DNA of 64,000 nucleotides from a virus, in IMG/VR virus record IMGVR_UViG_3300031141_000005, positions 1 to 64,000 of that record; one strand, given 5' to 3'. Made by a program: the position numbers and the translations under genes. The notes below the pieces were generated by a model that saw only the letters and a program-made list of their open reading frames with translations, had not been told where the DNA came from and made no database searches. This document shows, in pieces, positions 46,342 through 53,280 of this stretch. Numbering within the stretch: the stretch's first letter is position 1; every line of letters starts with the position of its first letter.

Positions 46342-46889
46342 TGAATAAAGAAAGACTCGAAAAGTTATGCTGGTCAGTGCTTTGTATAGCCCTATTATTT
46401 TTCATCATAATAGGCATTAGTACTGCAGCTAAAGCTCAACAACAACAAGTATTTGTGGAGTGTACAACAGGAGACTATCCTGATGAGATCACCTGGCAGA
46501 TACTTACATGTAACGGAGGAGTCTTATTAGAAGGTGCAGCCCCGTATTTAGGTGCTGTAGTTTTACCAGAGTACTACCAGATAAACATGATGGACTCTTA
46601 TGGAGACGGATGGAACGGTGCATACTTGTATGTAGGACAAACAGAGTATGATTTCTTATCTGATGTAGATTGGATAGATTCTCTTGGTACTTGGCCTCAA
46701 GACTTTAAAGAACAACTAGTAGACGTAGGTTGTCTTACTATAGGAATAGAAGAGGTAGGTAATACAAAATTCATTCCAACACACTACTACGATATTTTAG
46801 GTAGAGAAGTAAAGCCTACAAGAGGTTTCTATATAGCAAGCGATGGCATACTAACTAGAAAGGTTTACATAGATGAGATTAAGCGATAA
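46341..46889 (+). CDS. Exported surface protein with T9SS-like C-terminal signal (182 aa)
   Basis: Residues 10-32 are a hydrophobic signal/anchor ending KAQQQQ. The mature domain has EITWQI, LPEYYQINMMDSYGDGWNG (residues 85-93 being DSYGDGWNG), a module widespread in Bacteroidota and some algal secreted proteins. The C-terminus, residues 139-179, reads as a type A sorting domain: YYDILGREVKPTRGFYI, DGILTRKVYI. In Bacteroidota this signal sends proteins through the type IX secretion system. The gene starts inside the stop codon of the thioredoxin-like gene. Confidence 0.65.
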   Translation: MNKERLEKLCWSVLCIALLFFIIIGISTAAKAQQQQVFVECTTGDYPDEITWQILTCNGGVLLEGAAPYLGAVVLPEYYQINMMDSYGDGWNGAYLYVGQTEYDFLSDVDWIDSLGTWPQDFKEQLVDVGCLTIGIEEVGNTKFIPTHYYDILGREVKPTRGFYIASDGILTRKVYIDEIKR

Positions 46890-47331
46890 TTTTGTACTGT
46901 CTGAGATTACTCGAAGCAATGCAGCTAAACGATTAGGTATAGATAATGGACCTAGTAAAGAACACCTACGAAGTATTCAAAGGATTGTTACTAAACTCTT
47001 ACAACCTATGCGTGAAGCTCTTGGTCCTATCAGGATCAGCAGTGGTTATAGGAACCCATCAGTCAACAGGGCTATCGGTGGAAGTTCTAAAAGTCAGCAC
47101 TGTAAAGGCGAGGCTTTGGATATTCAATTCTGGAAAGATGGTCAAATATCTAACAAAGAAATATACGACTGGGTATTAGCTAGTGGTATAGAGTTCGACC
47201 AAATGATTAATGAGTTTGACTTCGCTTGGATTCATATATCATTAAAGAAAGAAGACAACAGAAAACAAGTGTTGGAAGCCTACAAGGACGAAGACAACGA
47301 TACTAAATATAAATACGCCGACCTATCATGA
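46873..47331 (+). CDS. Endolysin, peptidase M15 family (152 aa)
   Basis: This is a D-Ala-D-Ala-type carboxypeptidase/L-Ala-D-Glu peptidase that would cut peptidoglycan cross-links. Zinc-site residues are visible: SSKSQHCKGEALDI supplies His76 and Asp83, and WIHIS supplies His121. The substrate-side SSGYRNPSVN motif is at about 56-65. Length and order fit the single-domain M15_3 group common in phages. No signal peptide, so it needs a holin; one follows immediately, overlapping as ATGA. It overlaps the upstream surface-protein gene by 17 bases. Confidence 0.88.
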   Translation: MRLSDNFVLSEITRSNAAKRLGIDNGPSKEHLRSIQRIVTKLLQPMREALGPIRISSGYRNPSVNRAIGGSSKSQHCKGEALDIQFWKDGQISNKEIYDWVLASGIEFDQMINEFDFAWIHISLKKEDNRKQVLEAYKDEDNDTKYKYADLS

Positions 47332-47711
47332 GCAAACTGTTAGACATATTAGGAGGTAATATTTTAAGTAGTGTAGGTAACATAGTAGACAACCTTACCA
47401 CATCTGATGAGGAGAGACTGTCTGCTAAACAAGCTATAGAAGAAGTTCTTATGAAAGCCGAAGCACAGGCTCAACAGGAAGTCACAAAGCGATGGGAAGC
47501 TGACATGAAGTCTGACAACTGGCTTAGTAAGAATATACGACCACTGATATGCATTTTTCTAACTGCTATATTTGTGGTTGTTTCTATTTTCGACGGTAAC
47601 GCTGGTGGCTTTACTATATCACCAGGCTATGTACCTATATATCAAACACTTCTTATAACTGTATATGGCGCTTACTTTGCTGGAAGAACCATAGAAAAGA
47701 TAAAGAAATAA
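47328..47711 (+). CDS. Holin, 3TM-type superfamily (127 aa)
   Basis: An N-terminal amphipathic region (LLDILGGNILSSVGNIVDNL) and a helical stretch with AEAQAQQEVTKRWEADMKSDNWLSK lead into the conserved entry IRPL. Two hydrophobic segments follow (about 70-88 and 102-120), and a basic TIEKIKK tail. This matches the phage/GTA 3TM holin family (NWLSKNIRPL...). It overlaps the endolysin by ATGA and the next gene by TAATG, so it should be translated with the endolysin. Confidence 0.8.
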   Translation: MSKLLDILGGNILSSVGNIVDNLTTSDEERLSAKQAIEEVLMKAEAQAQQEVTKRWEADMKSDNWLSKNIRPLICIFLTAIFVVVSIFDGNAGGFTISPGYVPIYQTLLITVYGAYFAGRTIEKIKK

Positions 47712-48094
47712 TGATTGAGTACTTAATAATACATTCTACTGGTACAGAAAAAGATTACGTACCTGAGAAGAAAGAATATAATTTATCTGTATCTTGTGAT
47801 ATAGTACATTTCAATGGGCAGCTGTCTACTTTTATGAAAGAGTCAGAGCATCCAGCTAGCGAGGAAACCTACAAGCATATAGCTTACATAGGCGGTACAC
47901 TAGATGGTAAGCCAGCGGACACTGCTACATGGAAACAATATGACACGTTAGAGATTATAGTTATGCATCATTTACTATACAATCAACGATTAAGAATAGG
48001 GACTTCGTCTGCATTCTTTGAATTAGAAAGTCCTGGAATCAATCTTAAGAGATGGTTAAAGGATATAGGTGTTAACGATAAAAACTTGATGTAA
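47711..48094 (+). CDS. Degenerate N-acetylmuramoyl-L-alanine amidase-like protein (127 aa)
   Basis: Three landmarks of type-2 phage amidases are present: IIHSTGT (residues 6-12), AYIGGTLDGKPADTAT (58-73; the usual YIGG...GKP.DTRT), and SPGINLKRWLKDIG (107-120; the usual CPxFDVxxWL). The zinc ligands that should follow and the catalytic Cys/His are missing or altered (Ser for Cys before Pro). The protein probably keeps the fold as a cell-wall binder or regulator of lysis but should be inactive as an amidase. Starts on the holin stop codon. Confidence 0.6.
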   Translation: MIEYLIIHSTGTEKDYVPEKKEYNLSVSCDIVHFNGQLSTFMKESEHPASEETYKHIAYIGGTLDGKPADTATWKQYDTLEIIVMHHLLYNQRLRIGTSSAFFELESPGINLKRWLKDIGVNDKNLM

Positions 48095-48237
48095 TGACTA
48101 TTGATATAGGTTTATATACTGGTCTTCTTTTTGGTATTAGAAGCTTTGAGCCCTCAGAGAGCCATCCCTATTGGGAGTTTCATGTTTATGTTCCTCTTTT
48201 CTATATAGCTTATATGTCTGTAAACATAAGAGAGTAA
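48094..48237 (+). CDS. Microprotein between amidase-like and basic genes (47 aa)
   Basis: It starts at the TAATG junction with the amidase-like gene and ends two bases before the next start. It is aromatic-rich (HPYWEFHVYVPLFYIAYM), with one hydrophobic stretch near residues 29-43 that could touch or cross a membrane. The good packing between neighbours supports a real gene. I do not recognise a family. Confidence 0.6.
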   Translation: MTIDIGLYTGLLFGIRSFEPSESHPYWEFHVYVPLFYIAYMSVNIRE

Positions 48238-48239
48238 TT

Positions 48240-48518
48240 ATGGCTAGAAATACATTAGCTGGAAAGGGTAGTGGTTCAAGTCGTAGTTCTAAGTACTACG
48301 CAGCTAACCCTGAAGCAAAGAAGAAGAAGCAAGCGTATGATACAAGCTATCATGCAACCCCAGGAAGAAAGAAATACAGAGCAGCCTTAAACAAGGCAAA
48401 TAAGAAAGCTAAAACTTACGGGAATAAGGATAAGAAAGACATGTCTCATAAACGGGGCGGTGGATTAATCAGTGAAGCCCAGTCTAAGAATAGAGCTAGG
48501 AACAGAAGCAAAAAGTAA
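48240..48518 (+). CDS. Small basic protein of a common phage family (92 aa)
   Basis: The start at 48240 was chosen because an upstream in-frame ATG (48171) lies within the 47-residue gene. The sequence is strongly basic, with SSRSSKYYAANPEAKKKKQA, YHATPGRKKYRAALN and YGNKDKKDMSHKRGGG. This 'KYY..NPEA..KK..Y...YH.T..RKKYR..L....R..G..G..DGKD.SH' pattern recurs in small proteins of many marine phages. Its function is not established to my knowledge; nucleic-acid binding is likely from the charge. The next gene starts at the TAATG overlap. Confidence 0.65.
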   Translation: MARNTLAGKGSGSSRSSKYYAANPEAKKKKQAYDTSYHATPGRKKYRAALNKANKKAKTYGNKDKKDMSHKRGGGLISEAQSKNRARNRSKK

Positions 48519-49819
48519 TGGACAATATACTAAAGAGGATTGAGAATTATCTCATTGAAAATCCTGAGAAGATGCGGTCAGGATATAGTGCTACCGCTAA
48601 GAAGTTTGACTCTGACTATGAAAGAGTTAGAGGTGTCGCTAGAAGATTACGTAAGAGATTACAAATACCAACCAACGAAGAAACAAAGAAGGAAAAGATA
48701 GAGACTCACGAGAACAAGGAATCTCTTTCCATTAATGTTACTGACTCTACCAGAGTAAGATCACTTGATGACCTATTAACGGCATGTAAAGTTGATTTAG
48801 ATAAGTGGGATGTCGATTCATACGACGTAGGTACTTACGAAGTGACAGGGTTTGATGCTAAGCGAAAACCAGTTACGGTTACTATGTACCGAACTAAAGC
48901 TAAGTTTAAACTAAAACCATTCACACTCAATGTTAAACAGATTAGGGAAGACCTTAAGCAAGATATTTCTTCTTTTATTGATAATCTTCCTAGCCTTGAG
49001 CTTCCGATACATAATATTTCCAGTAACGAAGGTTTCTTACTTGAGATTGCGGCATACGACTTACACCTCAATAAATTGGGTGTTGAGGGAGATGAGTACT
49101 CTCTTGAAATTGCCAAAGGTCGTTTGCTTGCTGCTATTGATAATCTATTGTCTAGGTCTTCTGGATTTCGTATTGACAAAATACTATTTACAGTCGGTAA
49201 TGACTTCTTCAATAGTGATGGAGATAGGCCATTCATGTCCACTACAAGAGGAACACCTCAACTAGGACACACAGACTCATATACTGCGTATAGATACGGT
49301 AGACTGCTTATAATGGAGGCTATCAACATACTATCTCAGTTCGCTCCTGTTCATGTTAATATTATACCAGGTAATCACGACGAAACTTCTATGCTACACT
49401 TAGGTGATGCCCTTGAAGTTTACTACGATAAATACGATAGCGTTACTGTGGATAATTCTAGACCACTAATGAAAGGATTCGTATATGGTAACTCACTGAT
49501 CGTATGTGATCATGGTGATAAGACTAAAGCTAAAGACTTAGGTACTATAATCCCTGTAAGATTCAGAGATATATGGAGCTCAGTTAAGTACGTAGAGGTT
49601 CATAGAGGACATTTCCATGGTGTTAAGACTATATCTGTAGGACAAACTGAAGAAGTCAACGGAATGATCGTTAGACACCTATCTTCTATGTCTGCTACAG
49701 ACCAATGGCATGATGAAAAGAATTACATAGGTAACATTAAAAGAGCTCACGCTTTCGTTTGGTCTAAGACTAATGGAATGCAATGTGAATACTACTACAA
49801 TGTACCTATAAGCGAATGA
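48518..49819 (+). CDS. Metallophosphoesterase with N-terminal HTH (433 aa)
   Basis: The calcineurin-like metal site is visible in order: DLHLNK (Asp181, His183), VGNDFF (Asp229), GNHDE (285-289), DHGD (331-334) and GHFHG (364-368). Residues 1-50 look like a small winged or homeodomain-like helical domain (SGYSATAKKFDSDYERVRGVARRLRKR). Phages of many groups carry this HTH-plus-phosphoesterase pair, often annotated as DNA repair exonuclease or Ser/Thr phosphatase; I infer a nuclease or phosphodiesterase acting on nucleic acid. Last gene of the rightward block. Confidence 0.8.
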   Translation: MDNILKRIENYLIENPEKMRSGYSATAKKFDSDYERVRGVARRLRKRLQIPTNEETKKEKIETHENKESLSINVTDSTRVRSLDDLLTACKVDLDKWDVDSYDVGTYEVTGFDAKRKPVTVTMYRTKAKFKLKPFTLNVKQIREDLKQDISSFIDNLPSLELPIHNISSNEGFLLEIAAYDLHLNKLGVEGDEYSLEIAKGRLLAAIDNLLSRSSGFRIDKILFTVGNDFFNSDGDRPFMSTTRGTPQLGHTDSYTAYRYGRLLIMEAINILSQFAPVHVNIIPGNHDETSMLHLGDALEVYYDKYDSVTVDNSRPLMKGFVYGNSLIVCDHGDKTKAKDLGTIIPVRFRDIWSSVKYVEVHRGHFHGVKTISVGQTEEVNGMIVRHLSSMSATDQWHDEKNYIGNIKRAHAFVWSKTNGMQCEYYYNVPISE

Positions 49820-49851
49820 TAGTGAACACTACGGTGCATACTATATAGGAT

Positions 49852-49880
49852 AAAAAAGGGGGCGCATGCCCCTTTCTTTA
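49852..49880. terminator. Bidirectional terminator between convergent blocks
   Basis: AAAAAAGGGGGC - GCAT - GCCCCTTTCTTT forms a GC-rich hairpin with A-run before and T-rich run after. It is positioned 30 bases after the last rightward gene and directly at the stop of the last leftward gene, so it should stop both transcripts. Confidence 0.8.
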
Positions 49881-50021
49881 ATTTTCATCTAATCGTTCTA
49901 TCCTTCTTTTCAGAACCCTATCACTTAATTTTATTTTAAGTTTAGTTTTTATAAACCGTTGTAGGGCTTTCAAGTCTCTAGACCTGTACTTTAGTAGTAG
50001 TTGTTTTAAAGCGTCTTTCAT
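49878..50021 (-). CDS. Basic microprotein, last gene of the leftward operon (47 aa)
   Basis: A 47-codon ORF (MKDALKQLLLKYRSRDLKAL, ending RRIERLDEN) with a high Lys/Arg/Leu content, probably one or two basic helices. Its ATG lies one base beyond the stop of the upstream gene and its stop is inside the bidirectional terminator, the expected place for a last gene. I do not recognise it. Confidence 0.55.
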   Translation of the reverse strand: MKDALKQLLLKYRSRDLKALQRFIKTKLKIKLSDRVLKRRIERLDEN

Positions 50022-50022
50022 T

Positions 50023-50295
50023 TTAAAATCTATCGTTAGTTAATCCTAATTTAATTAGCTCTGTAACTTTCGTTATAACTATCTTACTTCCTAATGTACC
50101 TGAATGGCTTGTTCCTAACCTACCCATAAGGTATTGATTGTACCTTGGATCGTTAAGTAACTCTATCGTGTTTCCTATACAGACTTCTTCGCTATGAGAT
50201 TTCTGTGTCTTATTGTTTAAGACAACCTCCTTAGCTGCTCTCCTGTATTTCTGGTATGTATAGTCAACACGACAAAGGTACATATTCATTTTCAC
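50023..50295 (-). CDS. Hypothetical protein (90 aa)
   Basis: I do not recognise this protein. It is basic with two cysteines. The start is either GTG at 50295, which makes a GTGA overlap with the DnaA-like gene, or ATG at 50289. A YLMGRLGTSHSGTLGSKIVITKV segment may be a Gly-rich loop. By position it belongs to the replication operon. Confidence 0.55.
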   Translation of the reverse strand: MKMNMYLCRVDYTYQKYRRAAKEVVLNNKTQKSHSEEVCIGNTIELLNDPRYNQYLMGRLGTSHSGTLGSKIVITKVTELIKLGLTNDRF

Positions 50296-50819
50296 CTAAC
50301 TATATTTGCTATTGAGCGTTTCAGCTTGGTGATGTTTCCTTTTAGTTGCATAATCTCTAACTGCTGTAACCTTAGAGCGTTATCATATAGAGACTTACTT
50401 TCCATACCTCTCTTCTGAGCTTCAAACAATTCTATATTGTTTAGTATAACCCTAAAGGCATTATCAACCTTAGTCTCTGTTGCCCCGCTCTGGTTGTAGC
50501 ATTCAAACATCTTACCTCTAAGGCTATAGATAGGTGGTACTACCTTCCTGTCTACAGCTTCCTTCAGGTCTTTCACATACGGGTCGTACTCTGAATCAGA
50601 GCTAACCTTATTGATGGAATGTAATACTGTAGCGTGATCTTTCTTTATAGCTATACCTATATCAGCTAAGCTGAGTCTTGTATGCTTTCTTAAGCAATAA
50701 GCTACCAGTTGTCTGGCAAACATAGGCTGTCTACGTCTAGTCTTAGACATAATCTCTTCCTTACTGAGGCTTGTTAATTTCATTACAATACCAAAAGCTT
50801 CTTCTATTTCTTCGTTCAT
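50292..50819 (-). CDS. DnaA domain IV-like DNA-binding protein (175 aa)
   Basis: Residues 20-72 match the DNA-binding domain IV of DnaA: SKTRRRQPMFARQLVAYCL, then LSLADIGIAIKKDHATVLHSINKV, where DnaA has the signature DHTTVLHA. There is no AAA+ domain, so it is a stand-alone origin-binding module. The C-terminal 100 residues are helical and different. It may bind DnaA-box-like sites in the phage origin or compete with host DnaA. It starts two bases after the upstream gene. Confidence 0.78.
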   Translation of the reverse strand: MNEEIEEAFGIVMKLTSLSKEEIMSKTRRRQPMFARQLVAYCLRKHTRLSLADIGIAIKKDHATVLHSINKVSSDSEYDPYVKDLKEAVDRKVVPPIYSLRGKMFECYNQSGATETKVDNAFRVILNNIELFEAQKRGMESKSLYDNALRLQQLEIMQLKGNITKLKRSIANIVR

Positions 50820-50821
50820 CT

Positions 50822-51043
50822 TTATACTTCTAAGAAGATAGAGTTAGCGAACTCTTTATCGAGCTCTCCAATCTTCCCCTTGATTACTTTTTCCTTTTCC
50901 TTTGCTTCTAGTCTTTCAGCCTTTGTGCTGTCCGTTCCTAGATTAGATTGTACTACTGAGTTGTCGTGTAGTAGTACATCAATTTGCTTCCGTATCAGTT
51001 TGTTCGTGTTGTATCGGAATTCTCCGTGCGTTTTCTTTGCCAT
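50822..51043 (-). CDS. Hypothetical small charged protein (73 aa)
   Basis: A Lys/Glu-rich, helical small protein (KAERLEAKEKEKVIKGKIG) without a known motif. It overlaps the end of the cyclotransferase gene by 65 bases, which is longer than other overlaps here. It leads directly into the DnaA-like gene. Either both proteins are made, or the end of the cyclotransferase frame is only a read-out extension. Confidence 0.55.
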   Translation of the reverse strand: MAKKTHGEFRYNTNKLIRKQIDVLLHDNSVVQSNLGTDSTKAERLEAKEKEKVIKGKIGELDKEFANSIFLEV

Positions 51044-51410
51044 AATCTCCTTCTTGATTGATTAGTGTACCCATTGAGCGTTCATTAAAATATAACCAGC
51101 AATCGAAATCTATCCCATCCTCTGTGTTAATCTTAACCATCTTCCTTTCGTACCATGTAGGGTGACTCTCTAACATATCTAACATATCCATAGACTCTTG
51201 AGACACTAGGTATATCTCACCTTTTATCTTAGAGTATGGTATATTACTAGATACATACGGTATCCCTGACTCTGTCATTAAATACTCTTCATCGGTCTCA
51301 CCCTTAGATATGAATACATCATCTTCTAGTAAGGCGTGATTATGAAACCCATATTTCAGGGTTCCATAAACAAATACCAACTTATCTTGAATTTCTAAAT
51401 CGTTGCCCAT
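50979..51410 (-). CDS. Gamma-glutamylcyclotransferase (AIG2/GGCT-like) (143 aa)
   Basis: FVYGTLKYGFHNHALL at residues 13-28 is the signature nucleotide-like loop of GGCT/AIG2 proteins (YGTL). It is followed by the second conserved block KIKGEIYLV and the ending LDMLESHPTWYERKMVKI. Enzymes of this fold cyclise gamma-glutamyl amines to 5-oxoproline and release the amine. Together with the amidoligase and amidotransferase genes of this operon it suggests removal of a gamma-glutamyl or similar tag. It starts on the stop of the exonuclease gene (TAATG). Confidence 0.85.
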   Translation of the reverse strand: MGNDLEIQDKLVFVYGTLKYGFHNHALLEDDVFISKGETDEEYLMTESGIPYVSSNIPYSKIKGEIYLVSQESMDMLDMLESHPTWYERKMVKINTEDGIDFDCWLYFNERSMGTLINQEGDYGKENARRIPIQHEQTDTEAN

Positions 51411-52195
51411 TATACTTCTAGTGCTTCGTTATTGTTATAGAATGTACATACCTCATCGTTGATGTATGTCTTGTAATCGTATAGTTGTCTTCTGTATGCT
51501 GACCTACCGCTATCTATGGAACTCCTACTCAACCTGTATACACCTACATTATGAGGAGCTTTAAGCTCTACCATAATAAAGTAGAAGTCTTTCTTCTGAG
51601 TACCATCTAAGTAGAATGCTCCCTGCTGGTTAGTATTCCAGGACTGTCGGAACTCTTCAAACTTCCATGGACTAGCACCCTGTCTCTCTGACGTAGTCTT
51701 TAAGTCTGCAAGCATGTCATCTTTTTCTATATCAACCTTACCTTTACATAAGACTCCAGTCTCTTCATCTTTCCAGAAGTGTATGGTCTCCGTCTTAGCC
51801 CCGTCCATAATGCTACGCACTACTGGATGGTTCATTAGGTTCTCTGCCATTATCTCGAACTTAATCTTATAGGTCTCGCATACAGGTTCTAATCCTTCAG
51901 CGTTAGCTACAAACTCTTTGTATATAGCTTGACCTATCTTAGTCCTCTTGTCTACTTTTGGCATCCATATGTACCTCTTAGAGAACTCATCTGGCTCCAA
52001 GAAATAGCAATGAAACGCAGAACCAAGGACTAAGGCAAGAGAGGAAGGGAAGATACTATTGATATAGTGCTCTAAATTATGTGCTGACCCTCCTTTAATA
52101 TTCTTAAGCATACTATTAGTTACGTACTTATAGTCTGCGAAATACGATTCATCATCGTATATGTACTCATCGTTGAGTTTCTCTACCTTAATCAT
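51410..52195 (-). CDS. PD-(D/E)XK exonuclease, RecE/DUF3799-like (261 aa)
   Basis: The pattern of this nuclease group is visible in order: YVTNSMLKNIKGGSAHNLEHY (helical start), LGSAFHCYFLEP (motif I region), VLCKGKVDI ... MLADLKTT (the Asp and Asp-Leu-Lys catalytic core) and NQQGAFYLDG (motif IV). The family processes DNA ends for recombination together with an annealing protein. The SSB-like protein and Sak4-like ATPase of this operon would be the partners. The start overlaps the upstream gene by eight bases. Confidence 0.82.
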   Translation of the reverse strand: MIKVEKLNDEYIYDDESYFADYKYVTNSMLKNIKGGSAHNLEHYINSIFPSSLALVLGSAFHCYFLEPDEFSKRYIWMPKVDKRTKIGQAIYKEFVANAEGLEPVCETYKIKFEIMAENLMNHPVVRSIMDGAKTETIHFWKDEETGVLCKGKVDIEKDDMLADLKTTSERQGASPWKFEEFRQSWNTNQQGAFYLDGTQKKDFYFIMVELKAPHNVGVYRLSRSSIDSGRSAYRRQLYDYKTYINDEVCTFYNNNEALEV

Positions 52196-52397
52196 CTGTG
52201 TTTTCTTTTTCTAGTTTAGCTTCTTCCCTCTTTTCTTCCTGGGCTTTCTTCATCTTAGTTAGCTTCTTTAAGCTAATAGTTATATTAAACTTCTTTCTAA
52301 GCTCACGTCTAACCTTCTTGAGGTCTATGTCGTTTACAGAGAACATATCTATAAGCATGTTTATTAAGTTTGCTTGTTCTTTCTCTTCTTGTTTCAT
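52188..52397 (-). CDS. Small coiled-coil protein (69 aa)
   Basis: It is rich in Lys and Glu, with helices (KVRRELRKKFNITISLKKLT and a KAQEEKREEAKLEKEN tail). It shares ATGA with the upstream 30-residue membrane peptide, so it is likely translated with it. It could be a small helical regulator; no family recognised. Confidence 0.55.
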   Translation of the reverse strand: MKQEEKEQANLINMLIDMFSVNDIDLKKVRRELRKKFNITISLKKLTKMKKAQEEKREEAKLEKENTDD

Positions 52398-52486
52398 TTC
52401 CCTTTCGTTTTGTTTACTGACTTGTCGTATAGTATAAATACAACAACGAATACAGCTACTGCTGTTACAAATAATGCTTGTGTCAT
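52394..52486 (-). CDS. Single-pass membrane microprotein (30 aa)
   Basis: The sequence MTQALFVTAVAVFVVVFILY with tail DKSVNKTKGK is one hydrophobic helix and a basic cytoplasmic end. Its TGA overlaps the ATG of the following gene, and the start carries the leader AACTAAAAAGAAACTAAG. Peptides of this type often act on membrane proteins or as early host-takeover factors. Confidence 0.6.
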   Translation of the reverse strand: MTQALFVTAVAVFVVVFILYDKSVNKTKGK

Positions 52487-52487
52487 C

Positions 52488-52673
52488 TTAGTTTCTTTTT
52501 AGTTTATCTTGCTCCCAGTAGTATTCACACTCTGAGTTTCCGTCTTCGTCTACACCCTTGAATGGTGGGTTACCGAAGTACGACTGCATATATTCACTAG
52601 GTTCAACCTTAAACCTATGGCATGTTTCTTTTATAGTGCACATACCTCCTTCGCACATTGATATATCTGGCAT
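52488..52673 (-). CDS. Cysteine-rich small protein (61 aa)
   Basis: Four cysteines: Cys7, Cys12 and Cys18 within CEGGMCTIKETCHRF, and a further one in SECEYYW. This is a likely zinc site. Short proteins with 'C....C.....C.R' are frequent in phage early regions and often annotated as hypothetical. It ends one base before the membrane peptide and begins one base after the AP2-like gene. Confidence 0.6.
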   Translation of the reverse strand: MPDISMCEGGMCTIKETCHRFKVEPSEYMQSYFGNPPFKGVDEDGNSECEYYWEQDKLKRN

Positions 52674-52674
52674 A

Positions 52675-52875
52675 TTATTTAGCTCTCGTTAATATATTGA
52701 CGGGTTCTTTGCCTCGCCCTATTAGCAACTTATCTACTGCGATAGCTGCCTCTCTCTCTGTATCGAACTTAGTCCTACTAACTCCTCTCATGTTTACGAA
52801 CCAACGCTGATCATTGCTTGTTTTAATGCTAGCAACATGTTTGTATTCGCTAGGAGCGTAATTCATTTTGTTCAT
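52675..52875 (-). CDS. Stand-alone AP2-like DNA-binding protein (66 aa)
   Basis: The whole protein fits the AP2/ERF-type fold: YKHVASIKTSNDQRWFVNMR gives the three strands with the Trp, and FDTEREAAIAVDKLLIGRG the helix, closing with PVNIL. In phages this domain is usually fused to HNH endonucleases; here it is free. It may be a small DNA-binding regulator. Met1 (52875) or Met4 could be the start; the leader AACTAAAACAAGACTAAG precedes Met1. Confidence 0.68.
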   Translation of the reverse strand: MNKMNYAPSEYKHVASIKTSNDQRWFVNMRGVSRTKFDTEREAAIAVDKLLIGRGKEPVNILTRAK

Positions 52876-52876
52876 C

Positions 52877-53041
52877 TTAGTCTTGTTTTAGTTCGTTAGG
52901 GATTTCCATCCATCTAATTATTTCTCCTTTTAATGTAGTTTCCCACATATCTAACCATTCTGTACTTGTGTAATAGCACAACTTGATGTAGCCGTTACTC
53001 ATTCTACACACATAACTTCCTTCTTTTTTTGGTTGTTCCAT
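52877..53041 (-). CDS. Microprotein with aromatic/Trp-rich body (54 aa)
   Basis: MEQPKKEGSYVCRMSNGYIK and TSTEWLDMWETTLKGEIIRW are the recognisable parts; it ends in LKQD. The end of the gene and the leader of the next gene overlap in the repeated element. No known domain. Confidence 0.6.
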   Translation of the reverse strand: MEQPKKEGSYVCRMSNGYIKLCYYTSTEWLDMWETTLKGEIIRWMEIPNELKQD

Positions 53042-53053
53042 CTTAGTCTTGTT

Positions 53054-53146
53054 TTAGTTGTTTAAAAATAGTATCGCCAAATAAAACACCCAAGTTGCCA
53101 ATATTGAAGCTACGCACCATTCAAACAAGTTATTTTTCTTCTTCAT
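53054..53146 (-). CDS. Single-pass membrane microprotein (30 aa)
   Basis: Three N-terminal lysines (MKKKNNLFEW) are followed by one hydrophobic helix (VASILATWVFYLAILFL). Topology is N-in with a short outside end. Leader element perfect. Similar in size and place to the 30-residue membrane peptide at 52394-52486, but with a different sequence. Confidence 0.6.
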   Translation of the reverse strand: MKKKNNLFEWCVASILATWVFYLAILFLNN

Positions 53147-53147
53147 C

Positions 53148-53267
53148 TTAGTCTTGTTTTAGTTGTTTAGCTTTTAGTTTAGCTAGCTTAGAATAGTAGT
53201 TAAACTTCTTTTTATCTTTTTGTTTGTAGAATTTCTTCTTACCAATCAATTCCTTAATGTCTGGCAT
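53148..53267 (-). CDS. Basic microprotein (39 aa)
   Basis: MPDIKELIGKKKFYKQKDKK, then further Lys-rich residues to the end LKQD: over a third of the residues are Lys. Probably binds nucleic acid or acidic protein. Its leader is the variant copy of the repeated element, lying just after a strong RNA hairpin (53294-53321). Confidence 0.55.
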   Translation of the reverse strand: MPDIKELIGKKKFYKQKDKKKFNYYSKLAKLKAKQLKQD

Positions 53268-53280
53268 ATTAGTCTTGTTT

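Noticed and set aside
48171-48239. Extended N-terminus of the 92-residue basic protein (start at 48171)
   Set aside because: These bases are used by the 47-residue ORF 48094-48237, and the family pattern begins at MARNTLAGKG (48240).
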